A stretch of DNA of 64,000 bases from Plenodomus lindquistii (Eukaryota > Ascomycota > Dothideomycetes > Pleosporales > Leptosphaeriaceae): NCBI GenBank assembly GCA_025504975.1, contig JANUWI010000003.1, positions 1,054,001 to 1,118,000 on the forward strand, in the 5' to 3' direction. A program made the translations under genes and the position numbers. Within the stretch, counting starts at the first letter, position 1, and every line of letters begins with the position of its first letter. The notes under the pieces were generated by a model. It did not search any database and was not told the DNA's origin. It saw only the letters and a list, made by a program, of their open reading frames with translations. This document shows positions 10,286 to 20,268 of the stretch, piece after piece.

Positions 10286-10742
10286 ATGTTCCGCCAACAA
10301 CTCGCCCGCCAGGCTCGCCTGTTCAGCACCACCCCGATTGCGCGCAAGAGCCCCGTCGAGACTATCAAGGATGCCGCAAAGGCTGTCGACAGGACAATCT
10401 CAGGTGCCGCCGTAAAGGGCATTGAGAAGGGCGGTAAGTCAACAACCCTCGCAACAAGATCATTCCCCAACATCGCCTGATGCTTCATGCCCGCTCTTCA
10501 GCGGAGAACATGACCATGTCCTACCGTTCGTAGGCAATCCAAGCCATTGAGCGAATCAACTAACATCTTCACCAGAGCAAGTAGCGGATGCCGTCAAGGA
10601 GGCCGTCCCCGAGACGACTGGTGAGGCCAAGGGCAAGGCCAAGGAGGTTGCCGGCGAGGCCAAGGGAAAGGCAGCAGAGCTTCAGGGCGAGGCCAAGGCC
10701 AAGGCGAATGAGCTCCAGGGCGAGGCCAACAAGAAATTGTAA
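10286..10742 (+). CDS. Mitochondrial LEA-like protein with 24-nt microexon
   Basis: Small 112-aa protein. Exon 1 (10286-10433) begins MFRQQLARQARLFSTTPIAR, a mitochondrial presequence. The last exon (10576-10742) is a lysine/alanine/glutamate repeat with the cores GEAKGKAKEVA, GEAKGKAAELQ, GEAKAKANELQ, as in late-embryogenesis-abundant (LEA) proteins that protect membranes and proteins during drying. Between them lies a 24-nt exon (10502-10525, encoding ENMTMSY), with introns of 68 and 50 nt. Skipping it would leave the frame intact but a 142-nt intron. A stress-protection role is inferred from the repeat type only. Confidence 0.75.
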
Positions 10743-12046
10743 AGCGTGGCATATATCGAGGATAAAGCACACCGCGAGCGGTAGATCCCAAGCTAGCACA
10801 GTTCAATCAGCGAGAGCGTGCTCGACATGGAGATCGTGGATGAATTAGCTTAATGGTTTAATGCATATAAACTTGTCATGCCATGTTGCTGTGCACGAAG
10901 ACGTTTTGACGTTGTTTGTTCTCGGGCCTTTCACGACCTAGATCTGCCATCATCACCCTACGTCGTGAGCGACGCTACAACTGCTGTGGTTGATCTGATT
11001 GACTTGCATACATAACTTGCATACATAACCTGCGAACCGTCAGGCACAGATTTGAAAATGTGAAATTCCAAGACTTCATCACCGGATCAGTCCACGATCC
11101 GCGTTACCGCACGCGCATAGGCCACAACGTGTGGCGTCACTACTGCACAACACGAACGTAAACACTGGGTCCATGACAACACAAATGCATGAAGGAATAC
11201 CGATACCTTCCGGCTTCTCCATGAGCTGCAAGTCGACGATTCGTAGAGCCGATCCATTCGCGTTCTACACTAGGACCTGCATGTTTAGTGTAGTCGCAAG
11301 AGAGTAACGAATGTTGCTCGTTTTGCTCACCTCGGTAAAGATACTGGATGTATGAATGCAGCAACGAGCGGTGAAAAAAAATGCAACCCGATCAGCAGTC
11401 GGCTTTTTCGTATGCTGTCGAGCAATGGCTATCTCACGCAGCACAGCTATGACGTTCAGCTCTGCATTGAGATGCGTTGGACTCGTAGTCGCAATGATAG
11501 CTATTTTGAAATAACCTTCATCTAACTTGAAGCGTTAAGCATCTTGCATATCAACCACATCACGCTTTGGCTTCGTTCATACCTCCATCAGCATAGCCAC
11601 GGATCATCATGGATAGCCATACTAACTTTTGTACACTTGTTTATACGGCGATGGTACTGCTATGAGAATGAAAATTGCTAATTCTAGAGCTTGGACGAAG
11701 GAAGAAATCCGTTATAAACGTCAACGTTCCAGAAGCACCGAATCGCCCAGAAAGGAGACGAAGAGTGGGAGGAGTGACCTGGCGCGTGGATTTGCTTAAA
11801 CAGTACATGGCTGCTCAATTGCCTATTACTGTATCCCTTTACTTCGACTTTAGCGAGAGGTGTGCCTACTGAAATGAATTTCTCAATAGTCATGCCGTGT
11901 GCCCCGCAGCAGAGCGGAATTACCCAGCTCTCTGCACCACCCACCCGACGCTATCGTCGGCCTTTTGCTAGCAGCGCGGAGTCATGAAGGATATAAATAC
12001 AAAACCTGGTGCCGCTCTTATCAATGAGCCTCATATCTCTGCCTCA
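10743..12046. other. Gene-poor intergenic region
   Basis: 1.3 kb without a supported gene; open frames are short and without codon bias. A TATAAATA at 11992-11999 sits about 50 bases ahead of the tRNA and may belong to it. Confidence 0.5.
11992..11999 (+). promoter_or_regulatory. TATA-like box upstream of tRNA-Asp
   Basis: TATAAATA 48-55 bases before the mature tRNA 5' end. Upstream TATA boxes help place TFIIIB on some fungal tRNA genes; its use here is inferred. Confidence 0.35.
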
Positions 12047-12187
12047 TCTTTGATGGTCTAGTGGTCATGATTTCCGCTTGTCATTCTTGAATGAAAAGCG
12101 CGGGAGACCGGGGTGTAAGTTTATCATGTGACCTGTTATTTTCGTCTGATCTAACATGGGATGAACAGTCGATTCCCCGTCAGAGAG
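12047..12187 (+). tRNA. tRNA-Asp(GUC) with anticodon-loop intron and T-loop insertion
   Basis: After removing two inserts the sequence folds as tRNA-Asp. The acceptor stem TCTTTGA pairs with TCAGAGA (one T-G wobble) and is followed by discriminator G (12187). The box A-type segment TGGTCTAGTGG is intact. Anticodon stem TCCGC/GCGGG holds loop TTGTCAC, anticodon GTC at 12080-12082. T-stem CGGGG pairs with CCCCG around loop TTCGATT. Insert 1 is 15 nt at 12084-12098, between positions 37 and 38, the usual tRNA intron site. Insert 2 is 54 nt at 12115-12168, after T54. It starts GTAAGT, has CTAAC at 12151-12155 and ends ACAG, like an mRNA intron, and it splits the box B promoter. A T5 run follows at 12214-12218. 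It may be a working gene with an exotic intron or a pseudogene. Confidence 0.8.
12115..12168 (+). other. Spliceosomal-type intron-like insert in tRNA T-loop
   Basis: 54 bases that interrupt GGGGT/TCGATTCCCC precisely. They have a perfect GTAAGT donor, a CTAAC branch site whose A lies 14 bases before the end, and an ACAG acceptor. The length equals that of typical introns of neighbouring protein genes. tRNA endonuclease is not expected to recognise this position. Confidence 0.7.
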
Positions 12188-12213
12188 CATATCAGCCAGC
12201 ATGTAGCTGTATC

Positions 12214-12218
12214 TTTTT
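12214..12218 (+). terminator. Possible RNA polymerase III terminator
   Basis: Run of five T, 27 bases after the tRNA 3' end. Confidence 0.45.
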
Positions 12219-12601
12219 GCCTTTTGCACCCGGTCTGGGCGTGATCCCCTCTAAAATGGCGACTACGGGTATTTTTGGCCTCTTAATAATCAAGAAGTCA
12301 TTTTTTTCAGGTGCGCATTGCTTCTAGGTAGAGCTGGTAACTTATAGAAAGCGTAGTAGACCATAGAGCATATCCCTTGAACCATGCTCCATGACTTTCG
12401 TGTAACTCAAAGCATGCCATACATGGTTTTGCTCAGAAGTCAGTGTAAGCTACACGGTACCTGAAAATCATATGAACTTCACCAGGCTATTTGCAAACAG
12501 ACCTAAAAGCTGGTGTATACAGGCAACGAGGGGCCTAGTAGTTTGCTGTTATGACATTGATGTGTACATGCTGGTATGCAAACTCATCAGTACTAGATTG
12601 G
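12219..12601. other. Intergenic, tRNA to hypothetical gene
   Basis: About 380 bases with no gene. An ATTTTTGG sequence near 12270 resembles an Sm site, but no snRNA 5' sequence or fold was recognised. Confidence 0.45.
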
Positions 12602-13873
12602 TCACATGAATAAGTCTAAAAGCGACCCAATATCTGCCTTCTTACTTCCCCTCATTTTCCTCTTCTTGTCTGGTTCTGCAGTCTTCTGTTGTAGTGACAG
12701 TGCGTCACTGCTACGTTTGCTTGCTAATCCTGCGTCTTGCTTTCGATTGCGGAAGAACCAGGATACTTCCTTCGCTTGAGCATTGCGCTGCGGCCAGCCG
12801 TAGGACAAGGACACACGCGATTTTGGATCCGCAGTCGCCGTCGAGCCTTGCGCCAGCTTTGTTGCGAGATCATACAGCATCTGCATTTGGGTCACCTTTG
12901 TTATCTTCGGATCAATCCAGATCTGCCGCGGTGTTTTCTCTGTGGCTGATGACAGCTTGTCTTTCCACCTACACAGATTAGCGCGATTCGGAATGGTTCG
13001 CGACGTTCTCATTCACGTACCAGATTTCGTCCGTCTTGAGCCACCCACAGTCTGGTCGCTGGGAGTGACTGCCTCCTGGACTAGGTCTCTGTGTCCCAAA
13101 CAGCACTAGCGACGGGAACTTCATCGTCTGGTCGAGTGTAAGGGTCATGTTTGACGCCATACCCAACAAGACAAGGACCTTGAGTTTCTGGAAGGCATCC
13201 GTTTCACGGGCAGCACGACCCCAATCGCTGATGTTCTTAGACGTTAGGTTCAGGCTGTTACCTCTGAGCTCAGGGTCGAGAATGAGTACCGCCAGATTAG
13301 AAATCTTGAGCAGGCTGAAAAGGTGGTCGACGTTGAAGTGAAGATTCTGTATACATAGAAACGATAACGTACTGCTGTCCAGTTTTGAGAAGCGGTCGAC
13401 AATGGAAGGTAGTTGGATTGGAGTCGAGGGGTTTGGCTTCGACCAGAATGTTGTCGTATCTGCGTCATGGTACCGGAACGCGTGATGACGGTCTATGTGG
13501 TCTGGGAACGCGCGCTGGAAGATATTCCAAGCATTATATGAGAGTGTGTCACTTTCAACTCGTATTAGCAAGTCATCCAGAAAGAACAATGGTACAGAGA
13601 CACCCACGCTTTCTTGAGCTCATTGTAAATTTGACTGGCATAATGCCACCCAAGCCACTGCAAAGCAGATGGCTCAATGTCGTTGATACGCCACAGACAT
13701 GAGCGCATAGCGGTGTCCTTCAAAGATGCAGTTCCATTCCATCGCTCTTTGTAAGTCGACGGGTCAACTCGTCGTCCGCTTGTGTACCTTGACCAGGCTG
13801 GTATCATGGAGCGCACTTCGTCAGACACGGTCTCCGTGAAGACTTGACCAGAAGCTTCATCGTAAATCGCCAT
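12602..13873 (-). CDS. F-box/LRR-like fungal hypothetical protein
   Basis: Hypothetical protein of at least 387 aa in three exons (13608-13873, 13021-13551, 12602-12968; introns 56 and 52 nt). After splicing exon 1 to 2 the text reads ELKKA-DTLSYNAWNIFQRAFPDH, and the middle exon holds spaced leucine-rich segments (SFLCIQNLHF, LAVLILDPELRG, KLKVLVLLGMA) like degenerate LRRs. The start is uncertain: the frame is open upstream to about 13962 behind a possible acceptor, so a further 5' exon is likely. I know this kind of protein from filamentous ascomycetes without an assigned function; an adaptor role in ubiquitin ligation is only a guess. Confidence 0.65.
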
Positions 13874-13909
13874 AGATTCGGTGTTCCTTAGACTGGAAGA
13901 GGGTATCAA

Positions 13910-14564
13910 ATAGGCAGTGCCACGAGGTGAGAAGTCTTCGGACGCGTTCTTTGATCGCGCGTTGAAACCCTCCTTTACCTATGCGCTCAGAGCATCACCA
14001 AAGCGATTGAATCTTGAAGTATTCTTCCTTTTTAAGTCCCGATTTCAAGCATCTTGGGACTTTTGATGGTGCAACAGGCAGTTCAAGCACTGGTGTTCGT
14101 ATCGATAGGACGACGCGTTGTCGTTGGCCCCACGACCGTGGAAAACAGCCCCAAATGCAACGCGTAAGCACGTGAGCAGGTACTAAATCATCATCACCAC
14201 GCTTGAATTGAGTGAGCTTTTGAGTAAGGAAATCTGCACAGCCTGACTAGGATGCAGTTTAGAGACTCGCAAGAATAATAAGTCCCTTGTACAACTGTCT
14301 TCTCCCGTACACTCAAAGTGTCGTTGCAGCCCGCATTTATCAAGTTCAACACTGCAATTTCTTTGCTAGCTTCGGTCCTTTCTCCGCAAATCGGACTTGC
14401 ATCATTCTTCCCTATTTTGTTCATCTCAAGGTCAGCAGATTGAGACCTATACTCAACACACTTAAAGCTTCGATCTTTCTCCGTCTTAGAACCCAAAATC
14501 GAACATTCTGGATTTGAGAAAGACTAAAATTCCACCACAGAATCCTCTATTCCTTTTCGCGACA
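13910..14564. other. Divergent upstream region
   Basis: About 650 bases between two divergently transcribed genes. The part near 13874-13962 may be a missing 5' coding piece of the left gene. The rest is presumed promoter. Confidence 0.45.
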
Positions 14565-15632
14565 ATGTCCACCACTACCACAACCAAATCCCAATCCCCA
14601 TCCTCAATACCAACCGCCATTAAATCCCGCATCCCCATAATCCTAGACGGCGCCCTAGCAACGTACCTCGAAACCCTCGGCGCCGACATCAGCGGCTCCC
14701 TCTGGTCTGCAGACATTCTCATCAAGAACCCTTCTCTAATCAAACGCGCACATCTCGACTACTACCGTGCAGGCGCCCAAGTCGCAATCACCGCGTCCTA
14801 CCAGGCCTCCTTACCCGGACTCCTGCAACATCTGGGAACCACCGAACATGACGTCAAACAAGTAGTCAAGACTAGCGTACGGCTGGCGCAGGAAGCGCGA
14901 GATGAGTATGTGGATGAAATTGTGGGTGCGACGACTGAGAGAGAAATGGCAGAGATGGTGAAGCGAGGCGGCTCCAAGGAGGGCTATCGAGATGTTGTCA
15001 AGGCGGGACTTTGGGTCGCGGGAAGTGTGGGACCGTATGGTGCGTTTTTGGCAAATGGGTCGGAGTATCGGGGTGATTACTCGTTGCCGCGGGAAGAAAT
15101 GAAGGAGTTTCACAGAGGCAGGATAGCAGCGCTTGTGGAGGCGGGTGCGGATATTCTGGCCATTGAGACGATTCCGTCAAAGGAAGAGACGGAGGCGTTG
15201 TTGGAACTGCTGCAGGTTGAGTTTCCGGAGACGATGGCCTGGTTTACATTTACTTTGGCAGGGGAAGATGCGATTGCAGATGGGACTGCGCTGAGTACCT
15301 TGGTTCCGCTTTTCGAAGGGGTGGAACAGGTTGTTGCCTTGGGATTCAATTGTGTGCCGGATGTTTTGGGGCTGGCTGCTATAAAGACTCTGAAGCCGTT
15401 GCTTAATGAGCATGGTATGGGGCATGTGGGGATTGTCATCTACCCAAATTCTGGAGAACAGTGGAATGCACAGGCAAGGGAATGGGAGGGCAAGAGAACG
15501 GAGGGAGGACTGCTGGGCGAGAAGACGAGGGAGTGGTATACAGCGGGTGCGAGATTGGTAGGAGGTTGTTGTCGGACGACGCCAGAAGATATTGGGGTCA
15601 TGAGGAAGGTCTTAGAAGGGCTGGGGCAGTAG
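14565..15632 (+). CDS. Homocysteine S-methyltransferase
   Basis: Single-exon 355-aa enzyme that transfers a methyl group, typically from S-methylmethionine or S-adenosylmethionine, to homocysteine to make methionine in the cytosol. The frame is open from 14514, but the ATG at 14565 is preferred because the preceding 17 residues are not typical. The domain opens with ILDGALATYLE, has GSVGPYGA and ETIPSKEE in the barrel, and ends with the zinc site: Cys of GFNCVP and the Cys pair of GGCCRTTP. Length fits the Mht1/Sam4-like family. Confidence 0.9.
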   Translation: MSTTTTTKSQSPSSIPTAIKSRIPIILDGALATYLETLGADISGSLWSADILIKNPSLIKRAHLDYYRAGAQVAITASYQASLPGLLQHLGTTEHDVKQVVKTSVRLAQEARDEYVDEIVGATTEREMAEMVKRGGSKEGYRDVVKAGLWVAGSVGPYGAFLANGSEYRGDYSLPREEMKEFHRGRIAALVEAGADILAIETIPSKEETEALLELLQVEFPETMAWFTFTLAGEDAIADGTALSTLVPLFEGVEQVVALGFNCVPDVLGLAAIKTLKPLLNEHGMGHVGIVIYPNSGEQWNAQAREWEGKRTEGGLLGEKTREWYTAGARLVGGCCRTTPEDIGVMRKVLEGLGQ

Positions 15633-15855
15633 ACAGCACGTTCAAGACCTATTGGCTTTCATGGCTGCACGATGTGCAATTAGATGATACTCTTCTAAGG
15701 ATAGCACCATGGTAAGAGCGACTTTGGCCCCTACACTGAACTGGAAACTACAAGTCTACATCCCGAAACGACTTTATCGCTTTTTCATCCTCTGGAACGC
15801 CAGTCTTACATCCAAATTCCGCGGCATTCATCGCTTATCCTGCTCTTTCCGCCCT

Positions 15856-18423
15856 TCACGTTCTCGTCGGCAAGTAAGCCCCACCTGCGAGCACTAAATT
15901 CATGCGCGTGAACTGCACCTTGTACACCGGACTCTCCTTCGTCGGAAACGCGCTGATCTGATCAGCACTGACACCCGTCTCCTTTGCCGCCTTCTTGTTT
16001 CCAGTGACTGTCGTTCCACTCGCGCCTTTCGTCGTCATCGCACCGTCGGCCTTGGCCACCACACCCTCAGCCGCCTTGTCGCTCGTCTCTTGTAGCACAT
16101 CCCAGACACGCACTGTCTTGTCTGCGCCGGCCGAGACCAGCACACTCGATTCCACGCTCCAGGAGAGCGACCAGATTCCGCCTTTGCCATGGCCGCGCAT
16201 GCGCTTGCGGCGACGACCGGTCTCGAGAGTCCAGAGTATGATATTGCCTGCGTCGTCGGCAGAAGCGAGAGTCTTGCCGTCAGGGGAACATGATATAGCT
16301 GTCACGTTGCCCGTGTGCCCTGTGAACAGACGGAGGCAATTACCCCCCGAGATGTGCCACATGCGTACGGTGCGGTCGCATGAGCCTGTGAAGATATACA
16401 GGTTGTTTGGGTGGAAGGCAACGCAGTCAACGTCGTTGTCGTGGCCGACGTATATGCGCAGTGGCTCAATGTGGTCTGTTGACCAGAGACGGGCTGTGCG
16501 GTCATTTGACCCGGTGAGGAAGTAGTGGCCATAAGGACCCCATTGGAGATCCCAAATTGGGTTGTCGTGGCCGCGGTAGGCGACGAGGCAAGTGAATGTA
16601 TCAAGAGACCATAACCGGACGGTTTTGTCTTCCGAACATGATAGGAGGCATTGTGAGTTGGTGGGTGGGCCGGTGGGATCGGGGTTGGCTGTTGCTGGTG
16701 AGAATGCAACTGCGTAGACAGGGCCTGAGTGGCCAACTAGGCGGCGAGATGATGACGGTTGCGCATCAGGCGCATCATCCGGGGATGTAAGTGGGCTTCC
16801 GTCCATGGACCAGACACGGATGTATGATTCTGCCATACCCGCCGCAACATGTCGGTTGTCCCCCGAAAAGTCGATGCAATTGATGCTGACCAACAGTTAG
16901 TAGATGAGATAGACTTGAATGTACTGATGAAACTTACCTGTCGAACGTGTTATGGAAGGTATACATAGTGACGCTGACAGCAGGGCCAACGCCACCTGTT
17001 CGACCTTCCATTTTGTACCGATCGCGGTGCTCGATAATCTTCTGCACTTCCATGGACACATCGCGCGCCAGAGATGGAGGCAGAGGGACAGTGTCTCGCG
17101 AGGGCCCATCTTCAGGCGACTCCCGCTTGATACGCTGCTCGAATTCGTCTACTAGCGTTGGCTGTCCAGGTCGTGGCACGCTCTTGGCATCTTCGTCTTG
17201 CAATGTAGCTCGCACATCCTCAAGCAGCTCTTCGTCCCGTGGATAGGGACCCAGCTGCAGTCTTATCCGCGCTGCATCCGCGTCGGGATCGTGTCGCGCC
17301 GTCAGAGGATGCCCGGGATTGTGTCCAGGAATACCCTCATCTTCTGCAGGTAAGTCATCATCGCCTTGTCCACCGGCGAGGATCGCTGCTATGCTTTTTT
17401 CCGCTGTTGCTGTGCGATCGACTGTGACTATGTTCAAGTGGTCGCGGATGACGTCCATCAGTGCTTGACCACCTTCAAACTGCTTAGACTCAAGGAATTG
17501 TATCAAATTGTAGAAGGGCATTGTCGTGAGCGTGATGCGGTACTTGTTCTCAATGTACAGCTTTGCGATGTGGCTCTCCTGCAGATGTGCCTGTAGACGC
17601 ACTTGACGCAGCACCTTGATATCATCCTCGTGGTCGCGCTCGAAAAGGTTCTGGTACGCCGAGAAGAAGGTTTCTGCATCTTTGGTGTAGAATTCGCGTA
17701 CCAGGTCCAAGAACGAGTACACGAACACGGGCCACATGAGCTTCCGCAGTTCTGGCCGATACAGATCCAGGTTGTCTTCTGTGTATTTCCTCAGGAGCTC
17801 GAAGGCCTTTGTGTATTTTGCGCCGCCCGCCTCGGTGCTCTGGGTCGCCAGTGTTTGTCCGTTGGCCTGAGGCTCCGACTCCTTGCGGAGCATGGCTTCG
17901 GTACGGACATAGCCCTTCTTGGACAGATATTCGAGGACCTCGAGGGATTGTTAGCCAGTGGTACCCGAGGGATGTGCAAGCGAGCGCAGTCCAAGACGAT
18001 GAACAAAAGCAAGCACTGCATGACTGACTGCGGACATTTCAACACCTACGCCAAGGGAGCCTTGTTTGCCAGACAGATGGGCGGGAGTGCGAGTGCCGGT
18101 TGAAGTCAAAAGCATGCACAGGTGGGAGAAATGGATTGGGTGAAGCTGATCTCTATGCGACTCGGCGCGACTCGCGTTTGTTCGACGTCCCGACTACGGC
18201 TGCGCCCTTGGAAGAGCGCAAACATGCAGAAATGACAGGAAAAGGGGACCATTGTACCTACAATCTGGTTGAGGTTCTGCTGCGACTGGGGTCCAGAGGC
18301 GCCAGGCGGGGGGCCATTCTGCTGTGGAGGCATGCCGCCGTGTGGAGGGAGGCCAGCACTGGGTGGCCCGTTGCCCACGCTCATTGCTCTGGCGGGGCCG
18401 GGCCCGGGCGGGGGCCCTGACAT
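15856..18423 (-). CDS. TAF5: Transcription initiation factor TFIID subunit TAF5
   Basis: WD40 scaffold of TFIID (and SAGA in many fungi), 730 aa. Exons 18262-18423, 16938-17938, 15856-16885. Exon 1 is a proline/glycine-rich leader that ends NLNQI and joins VLEYLSKKGYVRTE, a LisH motif. Next comes the NTD2 domain (KAFELLRKYTEDNLDLYRP, then NLIQFLESKQFEGG). Exon 3 has at least five WD repeats (YAVAFSP, RLWSLDT, RLWSTDH, VRMWHISG, VRVWDVL) and ends KVQFTRMNLVLAGGAYLP, the usual TAF5 C-terminus. The first intron, 323 nt, is unusually long for this window. It is divergent from the Med11-like gene. Confidence 0.95.
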
Positions 18424-18782
18424 TGTCTGCGTGGTCCTTCTTTCCTATGCGATGCGCAGTTGCTGGTGGACTAGTGCCGCACTACAAGAGCTGCAGAGGG
18501 CCCCGTTTGGACGGTCAAAGGCGGTGTCGGGCGCTGTTGCAAAGGCGAGCGAACGGCGCGTCGCAGGCGCTTGCGGGTGTTTGTTTGTATCGCGGCCTAG
18601 AGAGCGAGGGCGGAGGTGAGGTTGAGTCGACTACTGTTGCGCTGCCCGGGCGCGCCAAGCCGAGTCGCGGACGCGAGTGTGCTCCACGTGCTCCACATGC
18701 GGGCAGCTCTGCTCTACTTCGTACACTGTACTCTCCACGTTCCTCCACCGTGGCCGCCTCGGAACCCACGCAGCCGTCGCCA
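18424..18782. promoter_or_regulatory. Shared divergent promoter, TAF5 / Med11-like
   Basis: 359 bases between the two start codons, GC-rich. No single known site stands out. Confidence 0.5.
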
Positions 18783-19391
18783 ATGGACACGACCACGTCG
18801 CAACAATCCACGACCAAAGATGAAGGCCCGCCCCAGCCACCGCCCACGCAGCCAGAAACCTACCGTCAAGTCGCCGCCTCCCACATCGCCGTCCTCTCGG
18901 AAATCAACCGCCAACTCCCCAAGATGCTGCGCTACTTCGCAACAGCCCTCACCCAACTCACCGACCGCCCCATTCTCGACGACCCCTCAAGCACAGACAA
19001 TCTCGAATCCCGCCAACTAGCCTTTCGCAAATACGCAACCTATACTGGCATGTCTGTCAATCTCATTCGCGAGGAGCTTGTGCGCCAGATTGAAGACCTG
19101 GAAAAGTACAAGGTCATTCCAGCGAGCCATCCAAAATTCGTCGTCGCGGACCGCATTGGCGCTGCCGCGTCGACAAAGGACGAGGCGAGAGACCCGCAGG
19201 AGGGAGTCAAGAATGGGGGATACGGTGAATTTGACGTGGGTGTGCTCAATGCGAGGGCGAGTACAGGTGTGGGCGGAGAGGATGTGCTGGAGAGGGTTCA
19301 GGGGGTGTTGGAGGAGTTGGTCAAGAGGAGCGGGGGTGTCGAGGGAGCCAAGAATGGGGGAGAGGATAAGGAAATGGCCGTGGATGATTGA
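18783..19391 (+). CDS. Possible Mediator subunit Med11-like protein
   Basis: 202-aa single-exon protein. The ATG at 18783 begins MDTTTSQQ; the frame extends upstream, but that part overlaps the TAF5 promoter and has no similar composition. The helix HIAVLSEINRQLPKMLRYFA followed by TALTQLTDRP resembles the conserved N-terminal helix of Med11, which pairs with Med22 in the Mediator head. A second helical region ends REELVRQIEDLEKYKVI. The tail is acidic and glycine-rich. The identification rests on this pattern only; another coiled-coil subunit is possible. Confidence 0.5.
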   Translation: MDTTTSQQSTTKDEGPPQPPPTQPETYRQVAASHIAVLSEINRQLPKMLRYFATALTQLTDRPILDDPSSTDNLESRQLAFRKYATYTGMSVNLIREELVRQIEDLEKYKVIPASHPKFVVADRIGAAASTKDEARDPQEGVKNGGYGEFDVGVLNARASTGVGGEDVLERVQGVLEELVKRSGGVEGAKNGGEDKEMAVDD

Positions 19392-20268
19392 AGAAATGCA
19401 AGCGTGCACTCACGACAATATGGACAATGGGTTAATGACAGACGCAAATGCATGGCGCTCTATCGTCACATAAAGAACCCCGAGCGCTCAGACTCGTTGG
19501 GGCAGTAGACACGCTTCGAGGCACGTCACTCTCGGTGCCGAGAGCAGAAAGGAAGAAGTAGTAGAAGTCACTACCTGATGAACAGAGCCCTCGATGGTCA
19601 CAAGCCCTGGCTATTAGAGCCCTCAACACCTAGGCGGACTATGCAAGGCCCCACAACGACCGTGGTTGCGCGAGCTTTTGGAATTACTGCAAAATAAATG
19701 TCCGCTTCAGACATTCACCATGCTTCAATGCATCCACAACAACGAGTCAAGTACCGAGGCGATGTGTGACAAGAATCAAAGTGTCATCGTTTCACTTCCT
19801 TTCTTCCTTCCCGTCACACGTGTGCTACCTTCTCCGACCATACCAACGACGCCGTCCTCGATTAAACGCCCACATGCTAATCAACACACATGCTAGTCAA
19901 CAACAACTCGGGTTGTCTTAAAAATGTTGCTCAAGTCACAGACACGTCGTCGCAGTCACCACACATCAAAAGAAGATGAGACTTGACGGCCGAGTAGAAG
20001 GTGTCATATTACATGCTAGACTGTTGTCGGCCGCTCTTATCTGGTAGTATACATGTGAGAAAAAGCTCTGCCTAGCTAAGAGAACACCCTAGAAAGATTA
20101 CACACCGCCCACCCACTACTCATAGACCACTATCTATATAAACGAATCAAGCTGGGTCGAGCCAGGAAACATCCGCGCGGCGACTCAATAGCGTCTCTCG
20201 AAGCCTCGTGGCGATACATACCCTCAATTTCCAGGTAGTAGACCGCGCCCTCAGTACTGGTGACCATC
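19392..20268. other. Intergenic, convergent side of mucin gene
   Basis: About 880 bases: 3' flank of the Med11-like gene and of the mucin-like gene. Nothing supported. Confidence 0.5.

Noticed and set aside
12091..12327. 78-codon plus-strand open frame over the tRNA
   Set aside because: It overlaps the tRNA and its T-loop insert, and its translation shows no protein-like features.
12230..12330. Possible snRNA because of ATTTTTGG Sm-like site
   Set aside because: No U1, U2, U4 or U5 5' signature and no convincing stem-loops were found nearby.
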